Shown in pieces: positions 36,966 through 45,321 of a stretch of 64,000 nt of DNA. The stretch is from CAUZIZ01 sp965218775 (lineage in GTDB: Bacteria; Acidobacteriota; UBA6911; RPQK01; JAJDTT01): the NCBI GenBank assembly GCA_965218775.1, contig CBDCLS010000005.1:558001-622000 (forward strand). Reading direction: 5' to 3'. Below the pieces are notes generated by a model. That model was not told the origin of the DNA. It saw only the letters and a program-made list of their open reading frames with translations, and did not search any database. The translations under genes and the position numbers were made by a program. Each line of letters starts with the position of its first letter. Position 1 is the first letter of the stretch.

Positions 36966-37014
36966 TAAGCAGTGAGGTAGTGAGCAGTGAGCAGTAGGGA
37001 GATACAGTGCGGTG

Positions 37015-37105
37015 AACGTCCTGACTCGTTAGCAATAGGAGGCCCAGTTCCGAGGAGAGAGCCGGACAACTCGTCCGGCGCTTCCCGCGCTCGCACAATT
37101 CCCCG
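37015..37105 (+). repeat. Dispersed intergenic repeat B, copy 5
   Basis: Contains CCTGACTCGTTAGCAATAGG and CCGAGGAGAGAGCCGGACAA. It lies in the 411-base gap 36966-37377, which holds only repeats: this copy, CATCCCCTTCAGGGATGAAAT at about 37121, GGGTTGGGAAACCC at about 37163, and repeat A copy 3. Confidence 0.65.
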
Positions 37106-37297
37106 TGTCACTCTGTACGCATCCCCTTCAGGGATGAAATCCAAGGGCGGTGGGCTCCCCCAGGGTTGGGAAACCCTGGGCTCGAATACGCAATCCCGTT
37201 GGGATTGACCTCTATTTTGATTCCCTCTTGAAAGTCCTAAACAGGTACTTCGAAGTTTCTTTCTCGGATGGGGCCAGCACTTCTGGGGGCAATATTA

Positions 37298-37376
37298 GGC
37301 TGAAACTTTATTTGCAGAAGTAGCTTTGGCCTCCAGGCCGAAGTCTTATTCTTCTGAGCCTTTGGCTCGGACGGCG
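37298..37376 (+). repeat. Dispersed intergenic repeat A, copy 3
   Basis: GGCTGAAACTTTATTTGCAG, GCTTTGGCCTCCAGGCCGAA and GAGCCTTTGGCTCGGACGGC. The copy ends exactly where the homology of the truncated propeller gene at 37378 begins, so the truncation point is the repeat edge. Confidence 0.7.
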
Positions 37377-37377
37377 A

Positions 37378-38337
37378 CCTGGAGCACCGCTCGAGCACCT
37401 GTACACGAACGGCACCGTTGCTTACTTCCGAGCTCCCCACCTTTACCTGGCTCTGCCCAGACGCTTTCTTCCCTGGCGCCAGTTCTACCCGGATGCCCCG
37501 GTCCCAGGGGCCTCCGACGGCGTCTTCATGAGCAGCCGTGATGGGATCCACTGGGATCGCCGTTTCCTGGAATCGTTCATCCCTCCCGGTCTCGACTCTC
37601 GAAACTGGCCCCAGCGGACCAACACGCCGGCTCGGGGAATCGTGCCTACCTCGGAGGATGAGATTTCACTCTACGTAGAGCGTCATCGAGCGGCACCCGG
37701 CAACCACCTGCAACGGCTGGTCCTGCGAACCGACGGCTTCGTCTCGGTTCAGTCCGGTTATTCCGGGGGCGAGATGGTCACGAAGCCACTGATCTTCCAG
37801 GGGGACAACTTGATCCTCAACTTCGCCACCTCGGCTGCCGGCAGCATCCGTCTGGAGATCCAGGATGCCAATGGCAACCCGCTGCCCGGTTTCGCACTAG
37901 TACCATGTCACACATGTAGTGTCGGGTTTGTGGCGAGCGCGACGGCGTCGAGGGCGCGAAACGACGACGACGCGATGTTTTTCATCGTGGAGGAGGAGAG
38001 ACAACGCCATCGGCCCGTCCCGTCGCCACCCACAGGGCAGACGGGGGTTGCGGACGATCTCTGTGTTGGTCGTCGTCGAAGATGGCCAAGCATCGTCTTC
38101 CTCCTCCCGCCTTGATCTCGCCTCGCAAGCCCCCTCTGCAAACCCGCCACTACATGTGTGACATGGTACTAGAGGAATCACCGCTGATCTGGGGAGACGA
38201 GATCGAGCATACGGTCAGATGGGAGCGAAGTCATGCCCAGGCGACTTCAGACAAGCCGCTGTCGAGGATTACCGGGAAGCCCGTGAGGCTGAGCTTTGTC
38301 ATGAAGGATGCGGATCTGTACTCCCTGAGGTTCAAGT
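37378..38337 (+). pseudogene. Propeller-family gene, 5'-truncated and interrupted by a MITE
   Basis: The frame resumes the family at GAPLEHLYTNGTVAYFRAPH and runs through RFLPWRQFYPDAPVPGASDG, TDGFVSVQSGYSGGEMVTKP and SIRLEIQDANGNPLPGFAL. It is then split by a 268-bp element at 37901-38168 and continues EESPLIWGDEIEHTVRWERS to DADLYSLRFK. Removing the element and one CTAG restores FALEES exactly as in the relative at 48353. The first half of the gene is absent. Confidence 0.85.
37901..38168. mobile_element. 268-bp MITE inside the propeller pseudogene
   Basis: Terminal inverted repeats: TACCATGTCACACATGTAG at 37901 and the matching CTACATGTGTGACATGGTA ending at 38168, with further inner similarity (about 30 bp with one mismatch). 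CTAG at 37897-37900 and 38169-38172 is the target duplication. It carries no transposase; its internal frame merely continues the host frame. Confidence 0.88.
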
Positions 38338-38526
38338 AGGGTAGTCAGAGGACGTGATCAATGCCCAGCTCCAGGCGTAATCGCTCAACCAGACCGGGTA
38401 GCGACAGGTCGTGCACGTCACAGGAGAGTGTAGACAAAAACACCCACGAGATCTGAGCCCTGGCTCCAGTTTGCAATCTGTTCGGGAGAGAAGGTAGTCT
38501 TCCGGGCAAAAGGAGCTAGAGGAAAG

Positions 38527-39324
38527 ATGACGATGAAGCGAATGGGTGCTATTGCTGCTTTCACATTTCTGGTGGGCTGGACATACCTGGAGAGCACACA
38601 AGATCTCCTGGCGCAGAAGGACGCCACTCAGTACGAACAAATCGATGGTGCCGTGATCTACGACCACGACCCTTCGACCAAGCTCGGGGATAACATCTTC
38701 GGCACCGTCATTGCCGATTTCAAGAACGATGCTCCTGGGCGGTGCTCCCACGGAGGCCCGGTATGCATGGAATACGCGAACGGCAACATCGTGGCGTTTT
38801 ATGCCAACACCAGCGACCACAATCTGGATGGTTGGAGTGAGTACGCTATCAGCAAGGATAGGGGCAAGAGCTGGAGTCAAGAGCGGCGAGTGGTGGGCAA
38901 GGCCGAGTCCACGGGTAAGGGATCCAATCCCCGCTTTGTCGTCACCTCGCTGGGAGCGAAGTGGTGGCCCGCCCAAAAGCTGTACGAGCAGCTGTACTGC
39001 GCGCGAGGGGAGGCGGAGAATCGGATCAAGGAACAGCAGCTGGAGCTGTTTGCCGATCGGACCTCGACGCACCTCATCAAGAGCAATCAGCTGCGGTTGT
39101 GGTTCTCCTCGGTGGCCTATAATCTGCTGCACACGTTGAGGCGTGTCGCTTTGAAGGGGACCCAGTGGGCGAAGGCGCAATGCCAGACAATTCGCCTCAA
39201 ACTGTTGAAGATAGGAGGCCAGATTCGGGTCAGTGTCCGGCGGGTGAGTCTGTCCTTGAGCGAGGGTTATCCTTACCAAGCACTCTATGCCCAAGCCTTG
39301 GCCCAGCTTCAACAGCTCGGTTGA
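38527..39324 (+). pseudogene. Chimera: sialidase-like N-terminus fused to IS1380 transposase C-terminus
   Basis: Codons 1-113 start MTMKRMGAIAAFTFLVGWTY (signal peptide; AGGAAAG ribosome-binding site) and resemble a secreted sialidase-type propeller (CSHGGPVCMEYANGNIVAFY, then the Asp-box SKDRGKSWS). From about 38865 the frame is the transposase tail (WSQERRVVGKAESTGKGSNP, YCARGEAENRIKEQQ) to the normal IS1380 stop. The junction falls on CAAGAGCTGGAG, shared by both parents. Any product would be a signal peptide, one propeller blade and an inactive transposase tail. Confidence 0.88.
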
Positions 39325-39522
39325 GCCAAGGAAAGTCGGAAATCCCAGCCGTCTGCAACTGAGGCGCCTGAGGTGTGTCTGAAAAACCGGTTTTCCGCGC
39401 TCGACACAGGCCTCACGACGCCTGTCGTACTCTGCACCGCCCTCAGCGGCGCCTTTGACCCAGACCGGCGTCGAGAAATCGACTAAAATCGCCCTTTCGG
39501 CTTTCTCCTTGAGAAATCCGGG
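38865..39522 (+). mobile_element. IS1380 fragment, 3' 658 bp
   Basis: Nearly identical to 15664-16321 of the intact IS in opposite orientation, and the same length, so no indels have accumulated. It ends with the IS terminus TTGAGAAATCCGGG at 39522, followed by CTAG. The other end is lost at the chimera junction. Confidence 0.9.
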
Positions 39523-39563
39523 CTAGCCACCCGCGGAAGGCCCAGGGCTCCGGGACAAGCTAG

Positions 39564-39726
39564 TGCAGCTCGCCATAAGTTCTGAGCCAGGGGACAGTAG
39601 TCAATCGTTGTCGCTGGCTAGGCGTCGCGAGCGAGTCATATCGGGCTATATGTCGAGTCGAGCGCAACAACGCCAGCGGCGACGAGGGGCTGCTGAACCC
39701 TGGTTCAAAACTTGTGGCGCGCTGCA
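39564..39726. mobile_element. 163-bp MITE-like element
   Basis: TGCAGCTCGCCATAAGTT at 39564 and ACTTGTGGCGCGCTGCA ending at 39726 are imperfect terminal inverted repeats of about 22 bp. CTAG flanks both sides (39560-39563 and 39727-39730). The right CTAG is shared with the next element, so one inserted at the edge of the other. Confidence 0.65.
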
Positions 39727-39730
39727 CTAG

Positions 39731-39905
39731 CCCGCATTTCTCATCGCCTGTCGTAGCGAGGCGTCGCAAGTGCCGTCCTGGCAAGGCTTGCGACCGAGGC
39801 CTCCGCAGTCGTACTTGTACAGTACGTCGAGGAGGCCGACCGAGCGAAACACAGCCAGGGCGGATGATTGCGGCGACGTAGTAGACCGGCGATGAGAAAT
39901 GTGGG
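39731..39905 (-). mobile_element. 175-bp MITE, copy 1
   Basis: Ends CCCGCATTTCTCATCGCC and CCGGCGATGAGAAATGTGGG, flanked by CTAG (39727-39730 and 39906-39909). Opposite orientation to copies 2 and 3. The ends resemble those of the IS1380 in this window (CCCGGATTTCTCA). Confidence 0.85.
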
Positions 39906-39944
39906 CTAGTACCCTGTCAACCTAGAAATTGTAGGTTCTGGACG

Positions 39945-40790
39945 GCCCTGGCGGCCGATCTCCAGCTGGCCCGGGACCAGCATGGCGTGGCCTGGGTCTT
40001 CTGGACCAACTCCGCCCGAGGGCACAGTTTCTACTCGCGCTGGCTGGGAAAGAGCTTTGGCGCTCCCTACGAGTGCCGCACCATCGGGGAACCGGAGGGG
40101 CAAGCCGTCCACCCGGATGCGGGTATGGTTCCAGATCGCCGAGACCAGCGATGGCAAGACCTCACTCATGACGGCGCCATGGCTGGACTCACGCTGAGTG
40201 ACTTCCACACTGTCCAGAAACAAATGTCGCCGGGCTCCGGAAACCTGGGGGTGGCCATCGCCGGCACGGGTCCCTCCGCAGGCGTCTACTTCGACCGGGT
40301 GGTGGTCCCGGACCTGAAGGTAGAGGCCGGCCGCAAGGTGCTCTTTCTGGACATGCTGGAGGTGAGCGCCCTGGGAGGGCTGACGGAATCCTTCCAGGCC
40401 ATGAAAAAGCACCCCTCCAACCCGGTCCTGGAGACCGGACCGCCGGGCAGCTTCGACGGTCTTCGCGCCCACGCCTACGGGGAGGTCCTTCACGAGGAGG
40501 GCAAGTTCCGGATGTGGTACTCCGGCCTCGGTCGGTGGCAGCGCCCTCATCACGTCGGCTACGCCGAGAGCGAAGACGGCGTGAACTGGGTCAAGCCGAT
40601 ATTGAACCAGTCGAGTATGGGGGTTCGAAGGCCAACAATATCGTGGACCTGGACTACCGGGGTCGGGGGGCCTACGTGCCGATGATTTTCAAGGACGAGC
40701 GGGACCCGGATCCCAGCCGCCGCTACAAGGCCCTGGTGCAGCAAAGAGGCAACACCCTCCACTACTCGCCGAATGGAATCCTCTGGTCCA
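39945..40790 (+). pseudogene. Degenerate glycosidase-like propeller gene fragment
   Basis: Pieces of a secreted carbohydrate-active protein in two frames: GVAWVFWTNSARGHSFYSRW, then GNLGVAIAGTGPSAGVYFDR (a binding-module-like section) and SFDGLRAHAYGEVLHEEGKF and HHVGYAESEDGVNWVKP. At about 40609 one G is missing (CCAGTCGAG for CAGGTCGAG), after which the other frame continues VEYGGSKANNIVDLDYRGRG and YVPMIFKDERDPDPSRRYKA. The 5' end is cut near the MITE at 39905, and the 3' end near the IS256 element. Confidence 0.6.
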
Positions 40791-42085
40791 CTGATCAATC
40801 GCGGAGGAGTGTACCCTTCTGTTGCGCTGTCGCCGCCCAGTAGGAGGGTAAGAGCGGTTAAGCAACCGTTTTTTCTGTAATTTTCTTTAGGGCCTGTAGG
40901 GAAGAATTGCTCCACTTGTGTTTTCCAGCCGGCCAGGTTCAGGTATTGCCGGCCGGTTAACCACTCCTCGTGTATCTCTGCAAGCACAGCCGAGATGAGC
41001 CGCAGCGCCGACGCTTCGTGGGGAAAGATTCCCACCACCCGGGTTCGTCTCCGGATCTCCCGGTGCAGTCTCTCCAGTCCGTTGATGGTTCGGATCCTTC
41101 GCCACCAGCTCCTCGGAAAATCAAACACTGTCAGCCCTTCATCCACGTTCTCTTCCAGCCAGCTCACGAACTCCGGTGCAATCTTTTCGAACTTCTTGAC
41201 GACTTTACCCTTGAGCTCCTCGGCATCTTCTCGAGACGGGGCATCGAAAATGTCCCGCATGGCCTGGGCGATGCGGGGCTTGTCCTCTTTGCGGCGAGCA
41301 TATTGTTGGGCGTTTTTACTCAGGTGAAACTGACAACGGTTCCAGGGCACCGACGGATAAACTGCCCGCCTGGCCGCCTTCAGTCCTTCGTGATCGTCAC
41401 TGACAAACAGCTCGACCCCTCTCAGTCCACGCTTGTGCAGATCTCCCAGAAACCCTCGCCAATGCACCTCCGCTTCACTGATCCTGGTGCTCAGACCCAA
41501 CACCTCCCGCGTTCCGAAACGATTGACTCCTATGGCTTTCAGGATGGCCACGTCCTGCACCCTGCCGCCTCTTCGAACCTTCTCGTAGTGGGCATCCAGA
41601 TACACGATCGGATACTCTCCCAGCTCCCGGCTTCGAAACTCTTCCAGCTCTTCGTCCAGCATCCCGGCCACTCTCGAGACCTGGGTGGCCGAGATCTCCA
41701 ACCCACACAGCTGCTCCGTGATCTCGGTGACTTTCCTCGTCGAGACTCCCATCACATACATCTCGGCAATGGCCAGCTTCAGGGCCTTCTCCGAACGGCA
41801 ACCCCTCTCCAGCGACTTGGGATAAAACCTCAACCCACGCACCTGTGGAATCTCCAAGTGCAGCTCTCCCACTCGAGTCTGAATCCGCTTGCCTTTGAAT
41901 CCGTTTCGATAGCCTCGCCGACTGGCTGTTCTCTCGTACGCTTCCGCTCCCAGAAACTCGCTTCTTTCCAACTGCATGGCCACGTTGAACAGCTTCTCCA
42001 GGATTCCTCGAAAGGCTTCTGTTCCTTCCTCGATCAACTCCGCCAGGATCTCCCGTGGTACTCTCTTTTCCAGGTCTGGGTTCAT
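40559..42085 (-). CDS. IS256-family transposase, reading out of the element
   Basis: Residues 1-410 are an IS256/Mutator-type transposase: RRGYRNGFKGKRIQTRVGEL, IPQVRGLRFYP, IVYLDAHYEKVRRGGRVQDV with the first Asp, GLRGVELFVSDDHEGLKAAR with the second Asp, and the C/D-CQFHLSKNAQQYA block. The catalytic Glu region reads TINGLERLHREIRRRTRVVG. Codon 410 ends at the last base of the element (40856); there is no stop inside the IS, so 98 residues of antisense host DNA are added. ATG 42085 follows GGAGAATCAA. Activity is plausible, although the tail is accidental. Confidence 0.93.
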   Translation of the reverse strand: MNPDLEKRVPREILAELIEEGTEAFRGILEKLFNVAMQLERSEFLGAEAYERTASRRGYRNGFKGKRIQTRVGELHLEIPQVRGLRFYPKSLERGCRSEKALKLAIAEMYVMGVSTRKVTEITEQLCGLEISATQVSRVAGMLDEELEEFRSRELGEYPIVYLDAHYEKVRRGGRVQDVAILKAIGVNRFGTREVLGLSTRISEAEVHWRGFLGDLHKRGLRGVELFVSDDHEGLKAARRAVYPSVPWNRCQFHLSKNAQQYARRKEDKPRIAQAMRDIFDAPSREDAEELKGKVVKKFEKIAPEFVSWLEENVDEGLTVFDFPRSWWRRIRTINGLERLHREIRRRTRVVGIFPHEASALRLISAVLAEIHEEWLTGRQYLNLAGWKTQVEQFFPTGPKENYRKNGCLTALTLLLGGDSATEGYTPPRLISGPEDSIRRVVEGVASLLHQGLVAAAGIRVPLVLENHRHVGPPTPVVQVHDIVGLRTPILDWFNIGLTQFTPSSLSA

Positions 42086-42196
42086 TTGATTCTCCTTGCC
42101 AGATAGACGTTTCTGTTTTTGGAGAATCCTGTCCCAGACCTCTGTCTTTCCGACCCAGGCCTGACCAGAATTTACAGAAAAGAAGTTACGCTACTG
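40856..42196. mobile_element. IS256-family element (1341 bp) with 8-bp target duplication
   Basis: GTAAGAGC occurs at 40848-40855 and 42197-42204, an 8-bp duplication that fits IS256. The ends GGTTAAGCAACCGTTTTTTC and (reverse complement of the right end) AGTAGCGTAACTTCTTTTCT are imperfect inverted repeats with the common block TTTTCTGTAA. The IS lies at the 3' end of the propeller fragment. Confidence 0.85.
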
Positions 42197-42398
42197 TAAG
42201 AGCAGGGTAGGGGTGCCTAACTTCTCCCATTAAAGAATTAGTTGAATGCCGTTATCCTACCGCTTCTTCAGACTTCTTGGAGCGTGAAGGGGGTAATTCG
42301 TTGCGTGTGTGCGCTTCTGGGGCTTCCTTTTCGACACCGTGAAGCTCAAGAATGACCAGAGAGGGCCAGGCGCGCCATCCGGGTTATAGAACACCGAT

Positions 42399-43886
42399 TC
42401 AGGCCGAATGGAACCGAAACGCGTAGAGACGTGTGTGACGATCCAGGCGGAAACTCAGTCGAACCGGTCGCCCCACCAGACTGGAGAGCGGAGACCCGGT
42501 CTTCCAGCGGACCTCGCCCCGAAGGAAATCGCCGATGAGCGGCTCACACTCCTCCTGGCGAAAACCCGGAATCGGGGAGCCGTCCTCAGCAAGCACGCCG
42601 ACCCGCACTTGGCCGCCGGCTCCACAGTCTGCGTTCAGATGCAACCGTCTTCCCGAAAACAGCAGCGGTTTCGTGAGCAGGTGGCCGGGAGCCGAGCCCG
42701 ACGTCTGAGCGAGCAGCCGATGACGCAGGAACTTGACGCGACCGACGCCGCCCAGGTCGGGACGCCGCTCCCACTGTTCGTGACCCACGTCGAAACCACC
42801 ATAGTACATCCAGATCTCATCCCCTCTGGATATCATCCCCGCACCCATGTAGACCATGCGGCTGTCGAAGGCACCTTCCCTACCCGGACTCAGGAACGGC
42901 GTCCGGTCGGGTCTGTGCCAACGGATGCTGTCGCGGCTGGTTGCGAGCTGGACCTCGAGGTTGTCGGTATCGTGGTAATAGGCGGCTGGAAAGAGCAGGT
43001 AGATGCCCTCGGCGAAGGGATAGGGCTGGGCAGCTGAGTTGTACAGGTCCATTCCCAGGGGATCCAGCTCATCTGGTGCGAGCACTCTCTGAGGCTGAGG
43101 GAAGTCGCCAAAGGTCTCGCTTTCTGTACGGCTGATGCAGCGAATGGCTCCCCCTTTGAAGCGAGGGTACTGGTTGTCCCGCACAAAGCAGACATACTTC
43201 CTGAGCCTGGGATCGTAATAACAGACATTGCAGGCATCGGTGTACCAGTCCATCAGAGGGCCGGGCCCTTTGGTCCAGTGGATCCCATCGGGAGACGACG
43301 CTCCTTCGATGGTGGGCCCCAGCCAATCGTGGACCCGTCCCCGATCCCGGAAAGTCATCCGGTATCCGTACCCCCGTTGCTTATCGCGTTCCCCGAAGAC
43401 GCACTTGTAGCGTTCTCCCGGAGCCGCCGCCGGGTCCAGGAACACACCTCCCGCATCCTGGATGGTGAGGACGATGTTGTTCTTCTTGCTGCCCTGAAAC
43501 GAGGTTACCCCACAGGCCGGCTTGTCCCAGTGGGCGCCATCGTCCGACTCGGCATAGCAGAGGCGGCTGACTTCGCGGGGGTCACCCAGGGCGCAGCCGT
43601 TGTACCACATCCTCACCCGTTCCCCCTCCTGGGCAACCGAAACCCAGGCCCAGACCCCGTTTCGGTCCGCCGGGCTGTCAGGTGATACCAATCTGATGTG
43701 GTCCGCTCGGGCCGGCGTGACCCTGAGACGAAGCCCCCGTTTCCGCTCCACCAGATGATCGTCCAGGAGCAGCTGGGCTCGGTTTCCTACGTCCAACGAA
43801 GGTTGCTGAGGGGAGAGCCGCGTGAGCGCCAGGGGGCCGGCCGCCCCCGTGCTCAGGAAAACCCGACGATTGATTTCGAGACCCAT
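42399..43886 (-). CDS. Glycosidase-like beta-propeller protein, intact member
   Basis: The 495-residue protein starts MGLEINRRVFLSTGAAGPLA, a twin-arginine-like signal. It has the family N-terminus LDVGNRAQLLLDDHLVERKR, propeller elements RVRMWYNGCALGDPREVSRL, CYAESDDGAHWDKP, GERYKCVFGERD and ASSPDGIHWTKGPGPLMDWY, and a C-terminal beta-sandwich with GQVRVGVLAEDGSPIPGF and GRPVRLSFRLDRHTRLYAFR. This arrangement resembles GH32/GH43/GH130-type propellers with a lectin-like tail. Function unknown; probably secreted and acting on sugars. Confidence 0.82.
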   Translation of the reverse strand: MGLEINRRVFLSTGAAGPLALTRLSPQQPSLDVGNRAQLLLDDHLVERKRGLRLRVTPARADHIRLVSPDSPADRNGVWAWVSVAQEGERVRMWYNGCALGDPREVSRLCYAESDDGAHWDKPACGVTSFQGSKKNNIVLTIQDAGGVFLDPAAAPGERYKCVFGERDKQRGYGYRMTFRDRGRVHDWLGPTIEGASSPDGIHWTKGPGPLMDWYTDACNVCYYDPRLRKYVCFVRDNQYPRFKGGAIRCISRTESETFGDFPQPQRVLAPDELDPLGMDLYNSAAQPYPFAEGIYLLFPAAYYHDTDNLEVQLATSRDSIRWHRPDRTPFLSPGREGAFDSRMVYMGAGMISRGDEIWMYYGGFDVGHEQWERRPDLGGVGRVKFLRHRLLAQTSGSAPGHLLTKPLLFSGRRLHLNADCGAGGQVRVGVLAEDGSPIPGFRQEECEPLIGDFLRGEVRWKTGSPLSSLVGRPVRLSFRLDRHTRLYAFRFHSA

Positions 43887-44055
43887 CTCGATCCTCCCTC
43901 GATCCGATTGAATGAATCGTTGTTCGATCGAAAGCTGCTCCGCTGCCCCCGCCTCCAGGGCCGCCTACAGCAGGCCCCGGGCTGCGATCAACCAGGCCAG
44001 CAGATTTCGATGACGGGACAGAGGCCTGGCGTCGCTGTCTGGCTTTCAGAGGGTC

Positions 44056-44082
44056 AGGGGTTCGAATCCCCTCAGCTCCGCC
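44056..44082 (+). other. tmRNA (ssrA) 3'-end-like sequence, probable attachment-site scar
   Basis: AGGGG-TTCGAAT-CCCCT is a perfect T-arm (5-bp stem, 7-base loop), followed by CAGCTCC-GCC, the 3' acceptor strand of tmRNA, which normally pairs with GGGGCTG. The preceding CTTTCAGAGGGTC resembles the TTTCGGAC part of ssrA. No 5' half is present. Together with the integrase remnant that follows, it looks like a phage or island attachment site. A tRNA-Ser or tRNA-Glu 3' end is a weaker alternative. Confidence 0.6.
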
Positions 44083-44159
44083 GAACTTTAAGCCCCTATC
44101 TCCTTATAGGTTACAGCAAGAGGAACGTTAACGGGGTCAAGCCCCACAGATGCTGCAGC

Positions 44160-44625
44160 CGTGTCCGACTTTTCGGCCACCTTTCTTGAGGAGTACGCCA
44201 AGGTGTGGAGGAGATCCTAGGATCGGTATGCGCTGTCCTTCCGAAGCCTCAACCAAGAACTAGGGGTGATCCCTCTCGCACACTTCCGTCGTCAACACCT
44301 GCATCGTTATGTTCAGCGTCGAGTGAAGGAGGTCTCTCGAAATACGGCCAACCGCGACGTTGCAGCCCTACGGAAGATGCTCAGCTTCGCCCTCGAGGAG
44401 CTCGGCTACCCAAGGGAGCTCTCCTACAAGAAGGCGCCGAAGCGAGCCGATTCTCTCCCCACAGCAAATGAGGTCCCTCCTGGGCTCGAGGAGCTGGTCC
44501 AGATCGCCCGAGCCATCGCAGCTGCCACCCCTCTGGACTTCATGCGGGTGGTCCCGGCTTCCTCGGCTCAGGTCCGCTTTGTCGAGGTGGAGGGACCTGA
44601 GTTTCGGGGAGAGCTAGAAGCAGCC
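44160..44625 (+). pseudogene. Tyrosine recombinase (integrase) N-terminal remnant
   Basis: The frame reads FSATFLEEYAKVWRRS, a TAG at about 44217-44219, then DRYALSFRSLNQELGVIPLA and HLHRYVQRRVKEVSRNTANR, DVAALRKMLSFALEELGY. This is the core-binding SAM-like domain of phage-type integrases. There is no start codon, the frame contains one stop, and the catalytic domain is absent. It ends where it meets the truncated sulfatase of the other strand (about 44625-44645). Confidence 0.65.
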
Positions 44626-45321
44626 GTGCAGGAGGGTTTCCAGGCTCAAAGGCCGCCCGTCGTCAGGGCGGTTCTCCAGATACTCGATGATCCGCCCACC
44701 GTAGAAACAGCTCGAATAAAACTCGGGAGGCAACCGGACCAGCTTGCCATCTTCACGATAAATCGCAGGATCCGGACCGACGAGAGCCAAGTCGCTGAAA
44801 TGCCCCGCCCCGCCTTGCACCAGCGCGAAGGAACGTTCGAATCCGCGCGCCGCGGGGCTCGTGTCTTCGTCCAAGCCCAGATGCCATTTGCCGGCCATGT
44901 AGGTGTGGTATCCCGCATCCCTGAGTAATTCGGGCAGCGCAGCCACCCGGGTGCTCAAATGCCCTTCGTAACCGGGGTGGCCCTGCTGATTGGCGCGCAG
45001 CTCCTCGAACATGTTCCCTAGCCCGGCCAGGTGGTTATCAGTGCCCGACATCAACATGGAGCGGGTCGGCGAGCACGTCGGGGCGGAGTAAAACTGGGTC
45101 AGTCTGACCCCTGCGCTGGCGAGCGCATCGAGATTGGGTGTTTCGATTTCGCTCCCAAACGCACCGATATCGGTGTAGCCGAGATCATCGGCTACGATCA
45201 CAAGAATATTGGGTCGGTCGCTTGCCGCCGTTTGCGGCGCCTGGTCATCGGGCGCTGCGCTGCACGCCCCGAGCATAAGGGGGCTAAAGAGCCAACAAAG
45301 GGATAAGCTTGCGCGTGTCAT
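44614..45321 (-). CDS. Sulfatase, C-terminally truncated lipoprotein
   Basis: Begins MTRASLSLCWLFSPLMLGAC, a lipoprotein signal. The N-terminal sulfatase half is present: NILVIVADDLGYTDIGAFGS with metal ligands and the formylglycine motif CSPTRSMLMSGTDNHLAGLG, then MAGKWHLG. It stops after 235 residues at RPLSLETLLHGCF, where family members reach about 550. The last residues are encoded by DNA that also carries the integrase remnant, so the truncation is a deletion or insertion junction. Probably inactive. A second truncated sulfatase is at 14127. Confidence 0.8.
   Translation of the reverse strand: MTRASLSLCWLFSPLMLGACSAAPDDQAPQTAASDRPNILVIVADDLGYTDIGAFGSEIETPNLDALASAGVRLTQFYSAPTCSPTRSMLMSGTDNHLAGLGNMFEELRANQQGHPGYEGHLSTRVAALPELLRDAGYHTYMAGKWHLGLDEDTSPAARGFERSFALVQGGAGHFSDLALVGPDPAIYREDGKLVRLPPEFYSSCFYGGRIIEYLENRPDDGRPLSLETLLHGCF

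Noticed and set aside
37528..38115. 195-codon frame running from the propeller fragment into the MITE
   Set aside because: The second half is MITE sequence; the continuity of the frame is accidental.
38332..39312. 326-codon minus-strand frame over the IS1380 fragment
   Set aside because: It is the antisense of transposase and sialidase-like coding DNA.
40970..42106. 378-codon plus-strand frame across the IS256 transposase
   Set aside because: Shadow of the transposase; the transposase motifs are all on the minus strand.
44030..44082. tRNA-Ser or tRNA-Glu gene
   Set aside because: Only the T-arm and the 3' acceptor strand are present; no 5' strand, D-arm or anticodon arm folds. CAGCTCC fits tmRNA better.
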